This document shows, piece by piece, positions 35,113-46,329 of a stretch of DNA of 64,000 bases (within the stretch, counting starts at the first letter, position 1; every line of letters starts with the position of its first letter). The translations under genes and the position numbers were made by a program. The notes beneath the pieces were generated by a model. It searched no databases. It was not told the origin of the DNA and worked only from the letters and a program-made list of their open reading frames with translations. The DNA comes from Trileptium ribeirensis (Eukaryota > Nematoda > Enoplea > Enoplida > Thoracostomopsidae): positions 1 to 64,000 of the forward strand of contig JASANE010004959.1 of NCBI GenBank assembly GCA_030248225.1, given 5' to 3'.

Positions 35113-35358
35113 GCGAAGCTGTTTATTTACGTATATGAGGGGAACTCTAAAACTCTGATAGTTGTAGTCCACATAAAAAGATACATATGTGGTAGAGGTG
35201 TGTTTTTGAATCTTTTACAAACGCGAATGTGTTTATGGAGTGTATATATCAGTGTTCTTGGAGTCCACGGTATTATTTAAGTAATGCTGTGGCTTCCAAA
35301 TACACATATGGTTTCAGAGTACGTTGGCCGTTAACGCACGTCTCTATTTGTCTTACAG

Positions 35359-35471
35359 CAAATACATATGTAGCTGTGATTAACCTTAGGGCTTGCGGCA
35401 AATTTAGACGCAGTGATAGTGACTCTTGTGAAGAGAATGGTCTCCTTCGTTTTCAGGCTATAAAATTGTAG
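35359..35471 (+). CDS. Candidate terminal exon, unknown protein
   Basis: A strong acceptor (CTCTATTTGTCTTACAG) is followed by two bases and an open frame reading YVAVINLRACGKFRR, then SDSDSCEENGLLRF, then QAIKL and a TAG stop. The charged, Cys-containing residues differ from the AT-driven chance frames nearby. No family is recognised and no partner exon was found upstream. A MITE-B copy begins 8 bp after the stop. It may be the 3' end of a gene whose other exons I missed, or chance. Confidence 0.3.
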
Positions 35472-35478
35472 CCCAATG

Positions 35479-35655
35479 TAACCATTAGGTGCGTATTTGA
35501 AATGCACGCTATGTCATTCTCAATAATCCTTAGCATATGCTTTGTATATTATATAAGACTTTTACTAAGCATACGGCTAAGTCGGGATGATATCGTTCCC
35601 CTAACTTTCCAAATTACGCTATTTGTTCTTTCTAACCATGTAACTTGCGATCGCT
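35479..35655 (+). mobile_element. MITE-B copy, diverged
   Basis: TAACCATTAGGTG start, ATGTCATTCTCAATAAT, ACTAAGCATACGGCTAAG, CTATTTGTTCTTTCTAACC. Family order kept, sequence decayed. Confidence 0.6.
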
Positions 35656-35685
35656 AAAGCTGACATGAACCAAATGGATAGTTAT

Positions 35686-35712
35686 AAATATCGATTCATC
35701 CAATCGATATTT
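35686..35712. repeat. Perfect 11-bp hairpin
   Basis: AAATATCGATT and its complement flank a 5-nt loop (CATCC). Lies about 30 bp right of a MITE-B copy. Confidence 0.8.
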
Positions 35713-36134
35713 GCTGGTTCTAACGATAGGCAGCCAAATCTAATACCCTGGTAGGGGATTATGCTATATAAGTAGCATCAAGATCCAGTTAAGCAGGTAG
35801 CAAATTGAGATGCCGCAATAAATATGATTCGAACAAACACGCCTTTTTGATTTATAATTTGATGATGCATAAATCTGTTTAGAAAGGTATCACTAAACAT
35901 AGACTGATAATTTAGTTAGTTGACAAAAGTAGCATTATCACTCGGTGTCTTTTAAAAATCAATTATTTATGATTAAGTTTTATGTCTAATATATATGTGG
36001 TCATAGCAAACCTGGAATAGGTTGAATATACTGTTTCAGTATGAAATGTGATATGCGCATAAAGGATATAGATATACCGATAGTACCTACCAAGTTTTGT
36101 AATTGCTAAGCTTTGTTCTGGATACCGCATCTGG

Positions 36135-36232
36135 TTGAAAATGTTAAACCGACGGTACCAAAACTGATGATACCGTAACGAGACCACACCCGACCCGACA
36201 CTAACTAGGCCAGATCCGATCCGGCGTGAGAC
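36135..36232. repeat. ATCCG / ACCCGAC motif cluster
   Basis: Repeated GATACCG, ACCCGACCCGAC and AGATCCGATCCGG in about 100 bp, similar to the cluster at 5665. The 106-codon minus-strand frame across it is not considered a gene. Confidence 0.4.
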
Positions 36233-36299
36233 AATAATAACATGATAACCGGTTGGCAATAAAGTGGAACATATATACGACACGTAACTAGGTGATGTG

Positions 36300-37434
36300 T
36301 CTGTTTTCTATCAGTATCGAACACTACCCCAGCTGCGCCACAATTACGTGACCAATATCGCAGTCACATCCTTTACAAGCACTGCTACAAATAATGTCTA
36401 TCCCTTTAACTTAGGCACGCAGAGCTTGTTAGTTAGATTACCGTAAACCATATCTTATGGAATCTTACCTGAACTCTATCCGGCCTGAAACATGATAAAT
36501 TTCAACTTAACCCAGCCCTGTCTGCCCCGATTCCAATTTCTACTTTGTTATTCGTATTAATTTAAACGATGAGTCAGATTCATCCAAATTTTGCAACCTG
36601 TACGTATATATGAACATTTAGCATGTGAACAGTATAAAGTTATGTCAATGTTTAATCTTTCAGTGCATAACGTTTCACGTTTGTACCAGCGTTCATTGAG
36701 AAACACGTACTTACGCGACAGTGTCGTAGGATTTAAGTTTGAACGTGCGCTGTTATTCTGTCGGTTTGCGTAATTATCATGGTGCTCATGGAGAGGGAGA
36801 TGGAGCAGAGTGGATATTATTTTATTTTATTACACATATCCGCTACGCCGCAGAAATAACACCAACAGAAGGCGTAATCACAACCCGGAGTGGAAGGTTA
36901 TTCTATGTTTTGACAATTAATTACTCAGCTGGCATTGGCAAAGGCTAATGGCAAAAATTTAGAAGTGCTCTGTTGATGGATCTCTGGTATGAACCACGGT
37001 TGGGTTATGTACGCTGTCGCTGTAGGGGCCGGTCCCAATATCTAGGCCCCAGGCTTTCTGCTAAAAGACGGCATCTGTTTAGCACTTGGAAAGGCGCTGG
37101 GGCTAGACACAAGATCTTACTAGTTATTTACGTGAAATAAAGCTCTCCTGCTAAGAATTTGACAATATGCACAACCTCGCCCGGTAATGCAGTTCTTCCA
37201 AAGCGAGACACATAACTCTCTGGCAAATTATTCACTATATTTGAGCCAGATACAACGTCTTTCTCTGGCTGTTTCAAGACATAAATAGCAGTGTGTTGAC
37301 GACGATGATTCACCCAGATCATCATTAGATCCATCGTCACCCAGAGGAGAGTTTGCGGCAATATGCGCTTTCACTTGTTCATCAGTTAAGTCGATGTCAC
37401 GAATCAGATTGTCTAATTTGCTAACGAATTGTAA
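36300..37434. other. Fragments of open frames, possible decayed transposon
   Basis: Several short frames lie on both strands (36591-36773 and 36739-36948 on +; 37128-37361 on -). On the minus strand just left of 37434, a second frame reads DIDLTDEQVKAHI and THCYLCLETARERR; it is acidic and then Cys-containing and looks protein-derived. Frames shift between the pieces, which suggests decayed coding DNA. Probably belongs with the integrase-like remnant next to it, but on the opposite strand. Confidence 0.35.
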
Positions 37435-37923
37435 GTGTACATGAGCGATTTAACAGCCCTCGGTCGAGTTGAATTTCGAAGTTTTGAAAGCAACGTTCCA
37501 GAATTGTTGATTATGGTGCTCGCGGATCATCTCCATGGAGATGGGTGTATCTGTGGCGATGTTCACGAACATTTCATGGAGATGGAGTGGAGATCAGAAT
37601 TTCACATCCATTCGCATCCTGAAAATTGGTTAAGGAAACGAGAACAGCTCCTAAATAGCGTTGTGGCTACTGTACGACGTTCGCAATTGAACGATTCAAG
37701 TTTAAAAATCTTGTTGCAGCAAATGTTTGAGCAACTTCATACGACATTACATTCATGGAAAAATAGATTTAAGCTGTTACGAAGCGAACAACACAAACCG
37801 ATGAGTTTTACGACTTGCCTGTGTCTATTTAACTGTTCTGCATTAATATCTTATACCTATCGTGTAAAAGAAGATTCAGTGGACTACTTGAATATTAACT
37901 CAATAATAACAATACAATATTAA
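37435..37923 (+). pseudogene. Integrase-like remnant of an LTR (BEL/Pao-type) retroelement
   Basis: A 162-codon frame, unusually long for this base composition. The spacing VEFRSFESNVPELL, EWRSEFHIHSHPENWLRKRE, LLNSVVATVR, QLNDSSLKILL follows the pattern around the end of the integrase core in BEL/Pao polyproteins: a region before W+FnpP, the GG.WE segment, a helix with LL...V, then a LtD..L.tLL segment. Several key positions are changed (no GG before the WE-like pair, no clear DDE), so it is inactive if related at all. The last 50 residues are AT-driven. I am moderately unsure; an unrelated cellular exon is the alternative. Confidence 0.4.
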
Positions 37924-40900
37924 CATCTTCAGTCTTCAGTTGAGGCCAAGAACCTTAGTTTGTTGTGAAATGAAAAATGTTTTGATTTAGTTTTATAAAA
38001 ACAGCACCGTTAATCTACATTTGCAACGAATATTACCCTTAACAAACGGGGCTTACAAGTTCGAGTATTTCAAAGTGAACTTTAAAGCCTAAGATATCCT
38101 GAAAAATTGAGCTCACATGTCAAAGGTTCATAAGTTACCTGAAACTAGGCTGTTCTTGGTAGATCATTAAAATAATGCAAAAGACGTCAGGCAAAAATGG
38201 ACTACAGATCAACGCAAATAATTAAACGGATGCACGGTAAACGATGAGTTTTGAACAATTTCTGTAAACGTCTATAATCGCGAATATGTTCTTCACACAC
38301 TGGGAATTGCCAGCCACCCAATTCTAATAACAGTTTCTTTGAATATGAGCACCGCTTCTGATATTCATTGCTCAGTTATAATTAGTTGTATTTTGTCCTT
38401 CTGCAAAACTACATTCGACTCGACATAGTCACCCGAAGCGTTGTATTATTGTAATCTGTCAGTCTATATTAGGTTTGGTTGTAAATAAACCACTTCAAAA
38501 GCTCATTTAAATCGCATTGTCTTGAAAGCCAAAATGTTTTTCACAAAATACTCATTTTTTCTGAACCAATTTTGAAAAGCAAATTATAACAAAACCCAAT
38601 ATGTACAACAACGAAATCAGGGAACCCAATCGCTTCATTGAAATTGTCGGCGCGTTTGAATCTTATTAGTGGTTCTATCGTCTTTGTGGAAGCTTTTTGT
38701 TGCTGTAATTATTATGATTTTATAAAAATGGCTTACGAAGCGTTGAGCTTATTCGGCGGTAGGCAAGCAACGTTCAGGAGCAAATTCACATATAAAAAAT
38801 ATGTTCGTTCATCTGAGTCATATTTTTACTCATGAGTCTTTGGTAAAGTTTTGTTTTAAACTTGTGGTATAAAACACACTATCTCTGTCATCGTACGTTA
38901 TTTAAATTTGAAAACATGGCTAGCAAGGCATTGGTTCAGACGAAAAAGTATTGGATTGCGAGACACCGCTTAAAATTTATTAATCACCCGGAAAGGCGCC
39001 GATACACCCGAAATATAACTTTCGAACAATATTGCATTCTGCATATATGGATTATGGGTGTGAATGGCTGGTATGGGGTTACTTTGCGCGAGGAACTGAC
39101 CCTCCTGAAGGCCTAACAATCTGTTCCGCATCCCCGAACGCCTAAGGCGCGGGAAAATTTTAGCAAAATTTCGGGAAAATGGGGTAAAAATTAGCGCAAA
39201 ACACGTTTAATCCCCTGAACCAACGACCTTTGGACACCTGGATATATTGTTGGATTAATGAATTGACAGCGCCTGGAATGTTAATAACCGATGCACATTT
39301 AAGTATTACTTTTCACTTGAATTACTTGTGTCGAGGTAAGCAATTATTATGTTTAAGGTCGCATTATAAGCAATACATAGGCAGTCTTTCACCTGCTCCA
39401 TCATAGCAATGTAAACTATAGGCAGACGGTGTCATAAAGGAAATATGCTATGTGGTATCGCGAGTATTTACCGTTTCAGCTTAGCAGTGTCCGACCCTTC
39501 CAGCGTAGTATTTGCTTTTATACATAATGACTTAAGTTTCTGCGCTTTATAACATAAATTTCATCAGATAAGACCAACATTTGTCTGCTTAGTTTATATA
39601 CTACTGTTCGTAAATGTTGGAATCCCGAACTATAATTGTCTATTTGAATGAAAAATTGCTACTAACTTATCGATACAGTTCCAACTACAATCAGTAATAC
39701 CAGTCCAGTTTGCCACAAATGCACAGTTGTAGGAAATAAAAGTTCGGATCAACAAAGTGATAATATTTACCCACACAAAATTGGCTCTAATATATAACAA
39801 TGTCGAAGTTTAGTTTTCGTTGAATAGGCAAAAATGTGCCTAATAAGTCATGTACATCGAGCAAGGTCCAAAAACAGATACATTTTTGCAACACATTACT
39901 GAAGCCAGATATACTCTCGCGGGCGCCCATTATTTCTTGGTCTTCACTAAAACCATATATACCTAATTTATACATAAGCTGATTCATCAAAAGTGATTTC
40001 TCAAACTGATTCTAGGTAACAAAAACGTTTAATGCAAAATCGTATAAAAGTATGTTACAAACTAGGTTATTACTGTGGCATAGCTTCGCAGTGCTTTTGC
40101 TGTGCACCTGTGGTTACTAGTATATTACTTTCCAACCGACGTTCGAAAATATATGAAAAAGTTGGTGCACAACTGTTTTCAGCTTTAAACAGGTGTTAAA
40201 CCACGAGCAATTCAACACATCCATGCCCCTCATTCTGTCACCCTGTAGCATGTCCAACCAAATTTCGGCCGACCGAATGCCGTCGTTAATCTGTTGCAAC
40301 TAGGGTGTCGCGAGGATCATTTCTTCTCCTCGCCACACACTAGTTGGAACAATTAATTTCTAACTCACTGTAAACGACGAAAGTCGACGGTACAACATAT
40401 TGAGAACTAAAAGAAAACGTAGTACCAATTACTCATTGTTCAGTGGATATGGCTGCAGTTCGCTTGAGCCATGTTCCCTTTAGTTGGGTATGCACTTCCT
40501 GTGCACCAGTGCCGGAATGGCTGGTGTATATGATAGGCACAGTCTGATTATAGAATCTGTATAGTAAATGGCAAATCTGATCGGGTGCAATATTACAACA
40601 AATCGGTAGGATCGGATTATATCGGACTCAATGTGAAGTTGGCAAATTATTTTTGACCTTATGACACAGGCATTGATTGTCATTTCAAATGAGCAGCCTG
40701 TGGTGTTGTAACTATAGGGTACGGTAAATGTAAAATTAGCCCTCTGATAGTCACAAACAGTCTTAGATGTATCTGTAGCCATATGCTGTTGGAATATGCA
40801 TAGATCATTGGAATGTGTATTTGATTTCAATTTGACCTGATTTGTTTTGTTAACTCGTCATACTTCTGTTTGCATTATTTATATATGCTTCACAGATGAA

Positions 40901-43143
40901 AACATCTAATTTTTTGTTGCATGTTGATTGAACCATAAAATAATCCTGCAGCAGATTAAGAATAGTTATTATATGATCTACAATATTAAATTAAATATTA
41001 AAAATGTCTTTTGTTACCAACTGTACTCGTTAGTATTAAGGAAGTGATGCGAAGCGAGTATCTCTCACTTTTACCAAGGTTTCATGAACCAATAAGATCG
41101 ATGCAGGATATACATGACTATATTTATTATAACATTACATAAACAAACAGTCGTTATATTTTCGTTTGTACTAGCTAATAATAGAACATTTTATTAATAA
41201 TAATTTCAGTTTTATTACAGCCGGCAGGCGATGATTGTGTTTTCACATTTATTCAGCCGACTGTGTGATATGTGCCTAAGGATGATGCACACTCATATGC
41301 AACAGACGTTTCATACTGGAAATCTAACGACTGAAATACGAACATCTTTAACAGATAGCTGTAAATGTCTTTATGAAACATGCGCAACGATGTTATAAAA
41401 CGTTAGAGCCTGAATAAATTTAAATTTTCCAATAAATTGTAGCACAACATAATTTAAATTAACTCGATTTAAATCCGAGTTCGTTCCACTAAAATTGTCT
41501 ACGTTTGGCTATAGTAAAATTTCAAATATAAATTCTAGAGTTATGTTATAATGTTACTGTCGAATTTACTTTCTCGGGTACCCATATTATAGTTATATCT
41601 TTTGGATGTGCCATTGTAGACGTACTAAGAGTTAGCTGAAAATTGCATGCTTTTTAATTCTTATACTAAAACCAAGTATAAGTAATGTAGTTGCTGCCTC
41701 CATACCTACATCCCAGCTACATCAGTCATGCTTTGTTACGGTGTATGAAATGTCTCATACTTGATCCCATGTTACAGTGTGCGTTACCTTGTTCCCTTGT
41801 GAATGAATCAATAACCACAGCCTAGTTAATGCATGTTTATGCTATTTTGTTTTATGCTATTTTATGCTAATTTTTCCCCGATGTTTTATACTGAAGAAGA
41901 CAATTACACAAACCAAACAAACCATGCGATGCTATTCAGTGATTGAATAGTATATATTTGATTGAATACAGTTGAGCTAGATGCTGGGCTGAGACCGTTG
42001 GGTTATCAATGTGACTTAATTTTTATATATTTGCGATACTTGCTTATCCAAACAGACTGGGATCTCGGTTCAACACAGTGAAAGCCCTGGTACATGCCTC
42101 TGACAAAGTGCAGCGCCCCCGATTCCTCACCATTGTGTCCCGGCTCATGCACCCTGCAAAATTTTTGACAGAGTACTCAGACAACAAGTGATAGATGATA
42201 ACGACAACACTTACACTATATTTGACCCCAAGCACAGACTCTTTTACCGCACGGAATGTTGTGAACGTGATATTTATTTTGTATCTTTCTATTTAATTGG
42301 AACCAGCGTTATGAATGTTTAAACTAAATTGTTCGAACCAATCCCAAGTTATAAATGACAGCAACAGAATCTGCACGGTGTTGCTTTAAAATATGTGGTT
42401 TTGATACCATTATTGTCTTATTAAACGATTATTGTTTTACCATTACCAGGGATATATTATGAATATTAAACGGATGCTGATTTGCAATATGTAATCACAC
42501 ACTATAAAAAATTTCTAATTCACTATGTTTATGCATTCATGTGTTGCAGAAGACAGCAGCGTATTCCGAACTGATTTTGGCCCATATTAATGGATTTGTT
42601 CACCCCTCCTTGCAAACGAAAGGCCATACAGGTGAATAATTGCACTTGTATGTGCGGTTCTGCGATGACATCGAATAGTTAAAATTTAGGAACTTCCAGC
42701 AACCCATTTCCGAGTTTTATGAGTTGTAATAAAAATTACGTTTTAGTTATGTATATCGCAGCTATGCAACAGGATAATCAATTTTACAAAAACCGGATAA
42801 ATTTTTTCACTAACAACAAAAAACTATATTTTGCTAATTTTCTGTTGTTTGTAAGCTGGTGTCTGCTACTAAGAGCCGGTCATTTTCAATACATACCCTG
42901 CTAAGCCATCATGAGCATGTTAAGTTTTGTTGTAAAGCTGAAAAAAAGATCGTGGTTTTATTGCTAAATAATGTGTGCCTAAATCAATAGGGTAAACACC
43001 CTAGGTAATAAATATGGCCCATGTCAACTGTAGGGGCCCATGTATAATTGTGAAAAGTGCTATATTAATACTATCAGAAAAATAGTTCATCTTCAAATGG
43101 CAATAAGTTGTTGCCGAATATAATTTAATCAGATTTGTTAACC
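37924..43143. other. Intergenic, no secure gene
   Basis: AT-rich. The frame at 38862-39116 (+, 84 codons) has a basic stretch (ARHRLKFINHPERRRYTR) and a Trp-rich end and may be a coding remnant, but no family is recognised. A G-rich/T-rich bit follows at 39120-39215. A CGGAT cluster lies at 40596-40633. Minus-strand frames at 40117-40299, 40480-40830 and 42044-42235 show no motif. Confidence 0.45.
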
Positions 43144-43178
43144 AAAAGCCGTATATGAATCTATATATTACGGCTTTT
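43144..43178. repeat. Perfect 10-bp hairpin
   Basis: AAAAGCCGTA (43144-43153) pairs with TACGGCTTTT (43169-43178), loop 15 nt of AT-rich sequence. Confidence 0.8.
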
Positions 43179-43658
43179 CGATTATCTTAAGTAATAACCG
43201 TCATTCAGCAAGCAAAAATTCGGGTTGATACCTGTAGTTCAGGAATCCAAATGCGTACTAGCTGTCATGGTTTCTTAACTTTGTTGGAAAACATTTTGCA
43301 CATGTCCCATGCATATATCGCTACGGATACTGCATTGATAACCACTGCAAAATGACAGTTAGGTAAAAGCAAACCAGAATTAAGTATATTTCGTCAGAAT
43401 GCTTTAATAACAGCAATAATGATGCCTTGTTAATTATTGTATTCGAAAATCATGGCTTTCTCAGAAAACTCTTGACCCTCGTTACTTCAGTTTCAGCTAT
43501 GTCCGGTTCTCTTGACCTTTTATTTGTATTTAGCATATGTTATTAGTCATTACGTCTCAGTATTCTAAGTTGTCTCGCTGTTTAGCACAGACTCTGCTAA
43601 ATGTCTGTAGAATTTATGAGACACTCAACCTAAACTAAATCCAAAATGGAGAATATAG

Positions 43659-43845
43659 CATAGGTGTCGATGGAGGCAGCGTGTTACCACCCTATGGGTC
43701 GGACCCCCAATCCATATTTACCTCCTCTACTGAAGGCTCCGTACTCCTCGCTTGCCCACCTGAAGACCTATCCTCCGACGACCTCCGCCGGCCGTCGATA
43801 TGATCCACTCCCCTAAGCCGATGGACCTTCGATACCTATGATATC
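43659..43845. mobile_element. MITE-A, second complete copy
   Basis: Left end ATAGGTGTCGATGGAGG; right end read inverted ATAGGTATCGAAGGTCC. The inner CCTCCGACGACCTCCG block is shared with the 5362 copy. About 187 bp against about 249 bp for that copy, so the interior has an indel. Confidence 0.75.
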
Positions 43846-43859
43846 TAGTGTTGACAAAT

Positions 43860-44660
43860 GTATCACTTCGATTTCTATTTTTTATTGAATTCGAGTGGAA
43901 CGAGAATTTTCAATTTTGGCTGGCTTTGGAGGGGGGGGTTGAGGAGGTCCTGTGTGTGTGTTTGTGTGTGTTTGTCGAACCTGGATCTAGATAATGGTTG
44001 GGCGGATTCTGATGCCAGATAGCTCATTCGAAGCGCAATGGTCGATTTAGGTGTAGTGACGCAGCCCGATTTTGGAATTTTTTCCCGTGGGAAAAGTTAT
44101 GGGGCAAAATGACGTCATTTTGGCCCATTTTTCGGAAACTCCCTCCAGTTTTTGCGACTTTTCTCAATAAGTAAACGAGATATCCGTAAACTAATAGGCC
44201 TATTCCATGTAGCTTTACCAGGGCTTTCCAATGATGTATAACAAGTGTTTCAACTACTTCCTAATCTGGAGTCTATAAGCTTATAGTTGGCGCCAAATTT
44301 CATATTTGGTGAAAAGTCGTGGGAAATGCACCTAAATGTGTGTTTTTGTTGCTTTTAGTGTCTTATATGGGTTTTCTGGGCAGATAAACTTATTGCAAGT
44401 GTTAAAAATATTGTTGGGCAAATATTTTTTACACTTCTGGTTCATACTTGGCATAAAAAATGACGTTTTCAAAATTTTTGGTGAGAAGCCGCGGGAAAAG
44501 CACCTGAATGTGTGTTTATTGTTGGTTTTAGTGTCGGATATGGGTTTTGTGGGCCGACAAGCTCATTGCGAGCGTCAAAAATATTGTGTGGCAAATATTT
44601 TTCACACTTCTTGCTTCGGAGGATTGTTCTCACCACTCGAATTCTGGCTCGCAAGCGAGA
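43860..44660 (+). repeat. Dispersed repeat with a 172-bp internal duplication
   Basis: TTGGTGAAAAGTCGTGGGAAA (from 44306) and TTGGTGAGAAGCCGCGGGAAA (from 44478) start two diverged copies that continue through ATGTGTGTTT, TTTTAGTGTC and AAAATATTG. The 110-codon frame at 44336-44668 runs across both and is a repeat by-product. To the left lie a TG-rich run and a TGACGTCATTTTGGCCC block. Confidence 0.7.
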
Positions 44661-44997
44661 TTCACTAGTATGATTTAGTGGAATTTTGATGAGCTAGCTG
44701 CAGAAGCTAAAATTATGTCTTCGTGAAACCAAAAGTGCACAACGAAACACTTCCCGACATTTTATATTGATCAATGGATGTTTTCTCACACGTCAAAATA
44801 CATTCGCGTGTATTTGCGGGGTATGAGGGGAGGAAAGGGGGATACATCGCCCCTCCAGTGTTGAGCTGGGCTGTGTTGGACCTCGGTTTTGAAGTTGGGA
44901 ACTTAGGAAGTTTAGTTGAACCGATCATAGTTATCACACCGACGCATACTCACAACTCGGGAGTTCACCCTACCTACCCCAAACCTGGTTTTTAACT

Positions 44998-45115
44998 AGG
45001 TATGGGCATCGGGTAGTAAATCACTACTTGGTTTTCTGGGTACCCGACACGACTGCATTACCCGGGTAGCTGATTAACTACCCGGGTATTAGGATACCCG
45101 GGTACCTTGCATTAA
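44998..45115. mobile_element. ACCCGGGTA-saturated hAT-like element
   Basis: Begins TAGGTATGGGCATCGGGTA. ACCCGGGTA-type palindromes, whole or half, recur about six times in 100 bp (for example ACTACCCGGGTATT and ATACCCGGGTACC). A related cluster lies at 48911-48972. Confidence 0.5.
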
Positions 45116-45912
45116 TTTTGCAGTTACTGTAAGCTGTAGTAGCTGTTCAACTTTATGTATCTTCGACCTTTATATCAGGTTACCAAATCTGTAAATAAGG
45201 CTTATAGGTTGCGATAACGTCGAGCTTCCTCCAGCCTACCGTACAGTGCTGTGTTCTGACATGCACATGCTGGCCAGGGAAAATAATGTGAAGAAACACA
45301 TATGGTCAAAAGCCTGATACAGACTGAGTTATACGGCCATACGACATGAATATGTCTTCGAAAGTAGAAAGGGGATATGTACAAATAGAAAATATATACA
45401 TATTATAATATTAAATGTACGTAATACAAAAGATTGGGTATTTTTTCACAAGAAAGTTGCACTAGTTCATGATAGCATAAAAGTGTTAATTCCTCCAGCT
45501 GTCGGTAAATAATATTTAGCTACAGGAAGTTTATAACTAGTTTGATTATACAAGAAAAGTAGGGAAAACAACAGTGTCGTTTTAGATAAATCACAACTCA
45601 TGTTCCTATAATGAATTTTAAAAATCTATTCACCCGTGGAGTTACCGCCTCCATGCTTGACTACTGTGTGTGAGTTTGGATATCAGTTGGGGTGACTCTG
45701 ATAATTTGATAAAGAACAGTTGGAAATCTAAATTTAGCCAAAATTTTAAAAATCTAAGATCCAGCTTTGCATTCTGACAAAACAATCTATTTCAAAATGG
45801 ATTGATTTTCGAAAAACCATGTTAATATATACTACGTTACCACAAATACTTCGCCGGTACGGTATTGTTAGTTCTCTCAAACAATTTGAGATAGTGCCAA
45901 ATATCAAATTAT
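45116..45912. other. Intergenic, nothing recognised
   Basis: AT-rich; no repeats or exons noticed. Confidence 0.5.
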
Positions 45913-46326
45913 CTCCCATACCTTTTATTATCGCCCTTTATTACCTTTTATTATCGCCCTTTATTACCTTTTATTATCGTCCTTTGTTACCTTTTATTAT
46001 CGCCCTTTATTACCTTTTATTATCGCCCTTTATTACCTTTTATTATCGCCCTTTATTACCTTTTATTATCGCCCTTTATTACCTTTTATTATCGCACTTT
46101 ATTACCTTTTATTATCGTCCTTTATTACCTTTTATTATCGCCCTTTATTACCTTTTATTATCGCCCTTTATTACCTTTTATTATCGCCCTTTATTACCTT
46201 TCATTATCGTCTTTATTACCTTTTATTATCGTCCTTTATTACCTTTTATTATCGCCCTTTATTACCTTTTATTATCGCCCTTTATTACCTTTTATTATCG
46301 CCCTTTATTACCTTTTATTATCGCCC
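45913..46326 (+). repeat. 23-bp tandem array, about 18 units
   Basis: Unit CCTTTTATTATCG plus CCCTTTATTA. One unit near 46203 has lost a base; a few carry C-to-T changes. 23 is not a multiple of 3, so a frame reads all three phases in turn and stays open, which explains the 174-codon frame. Confidence 0.97.
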
Positions 46327-46329
46327 AGA

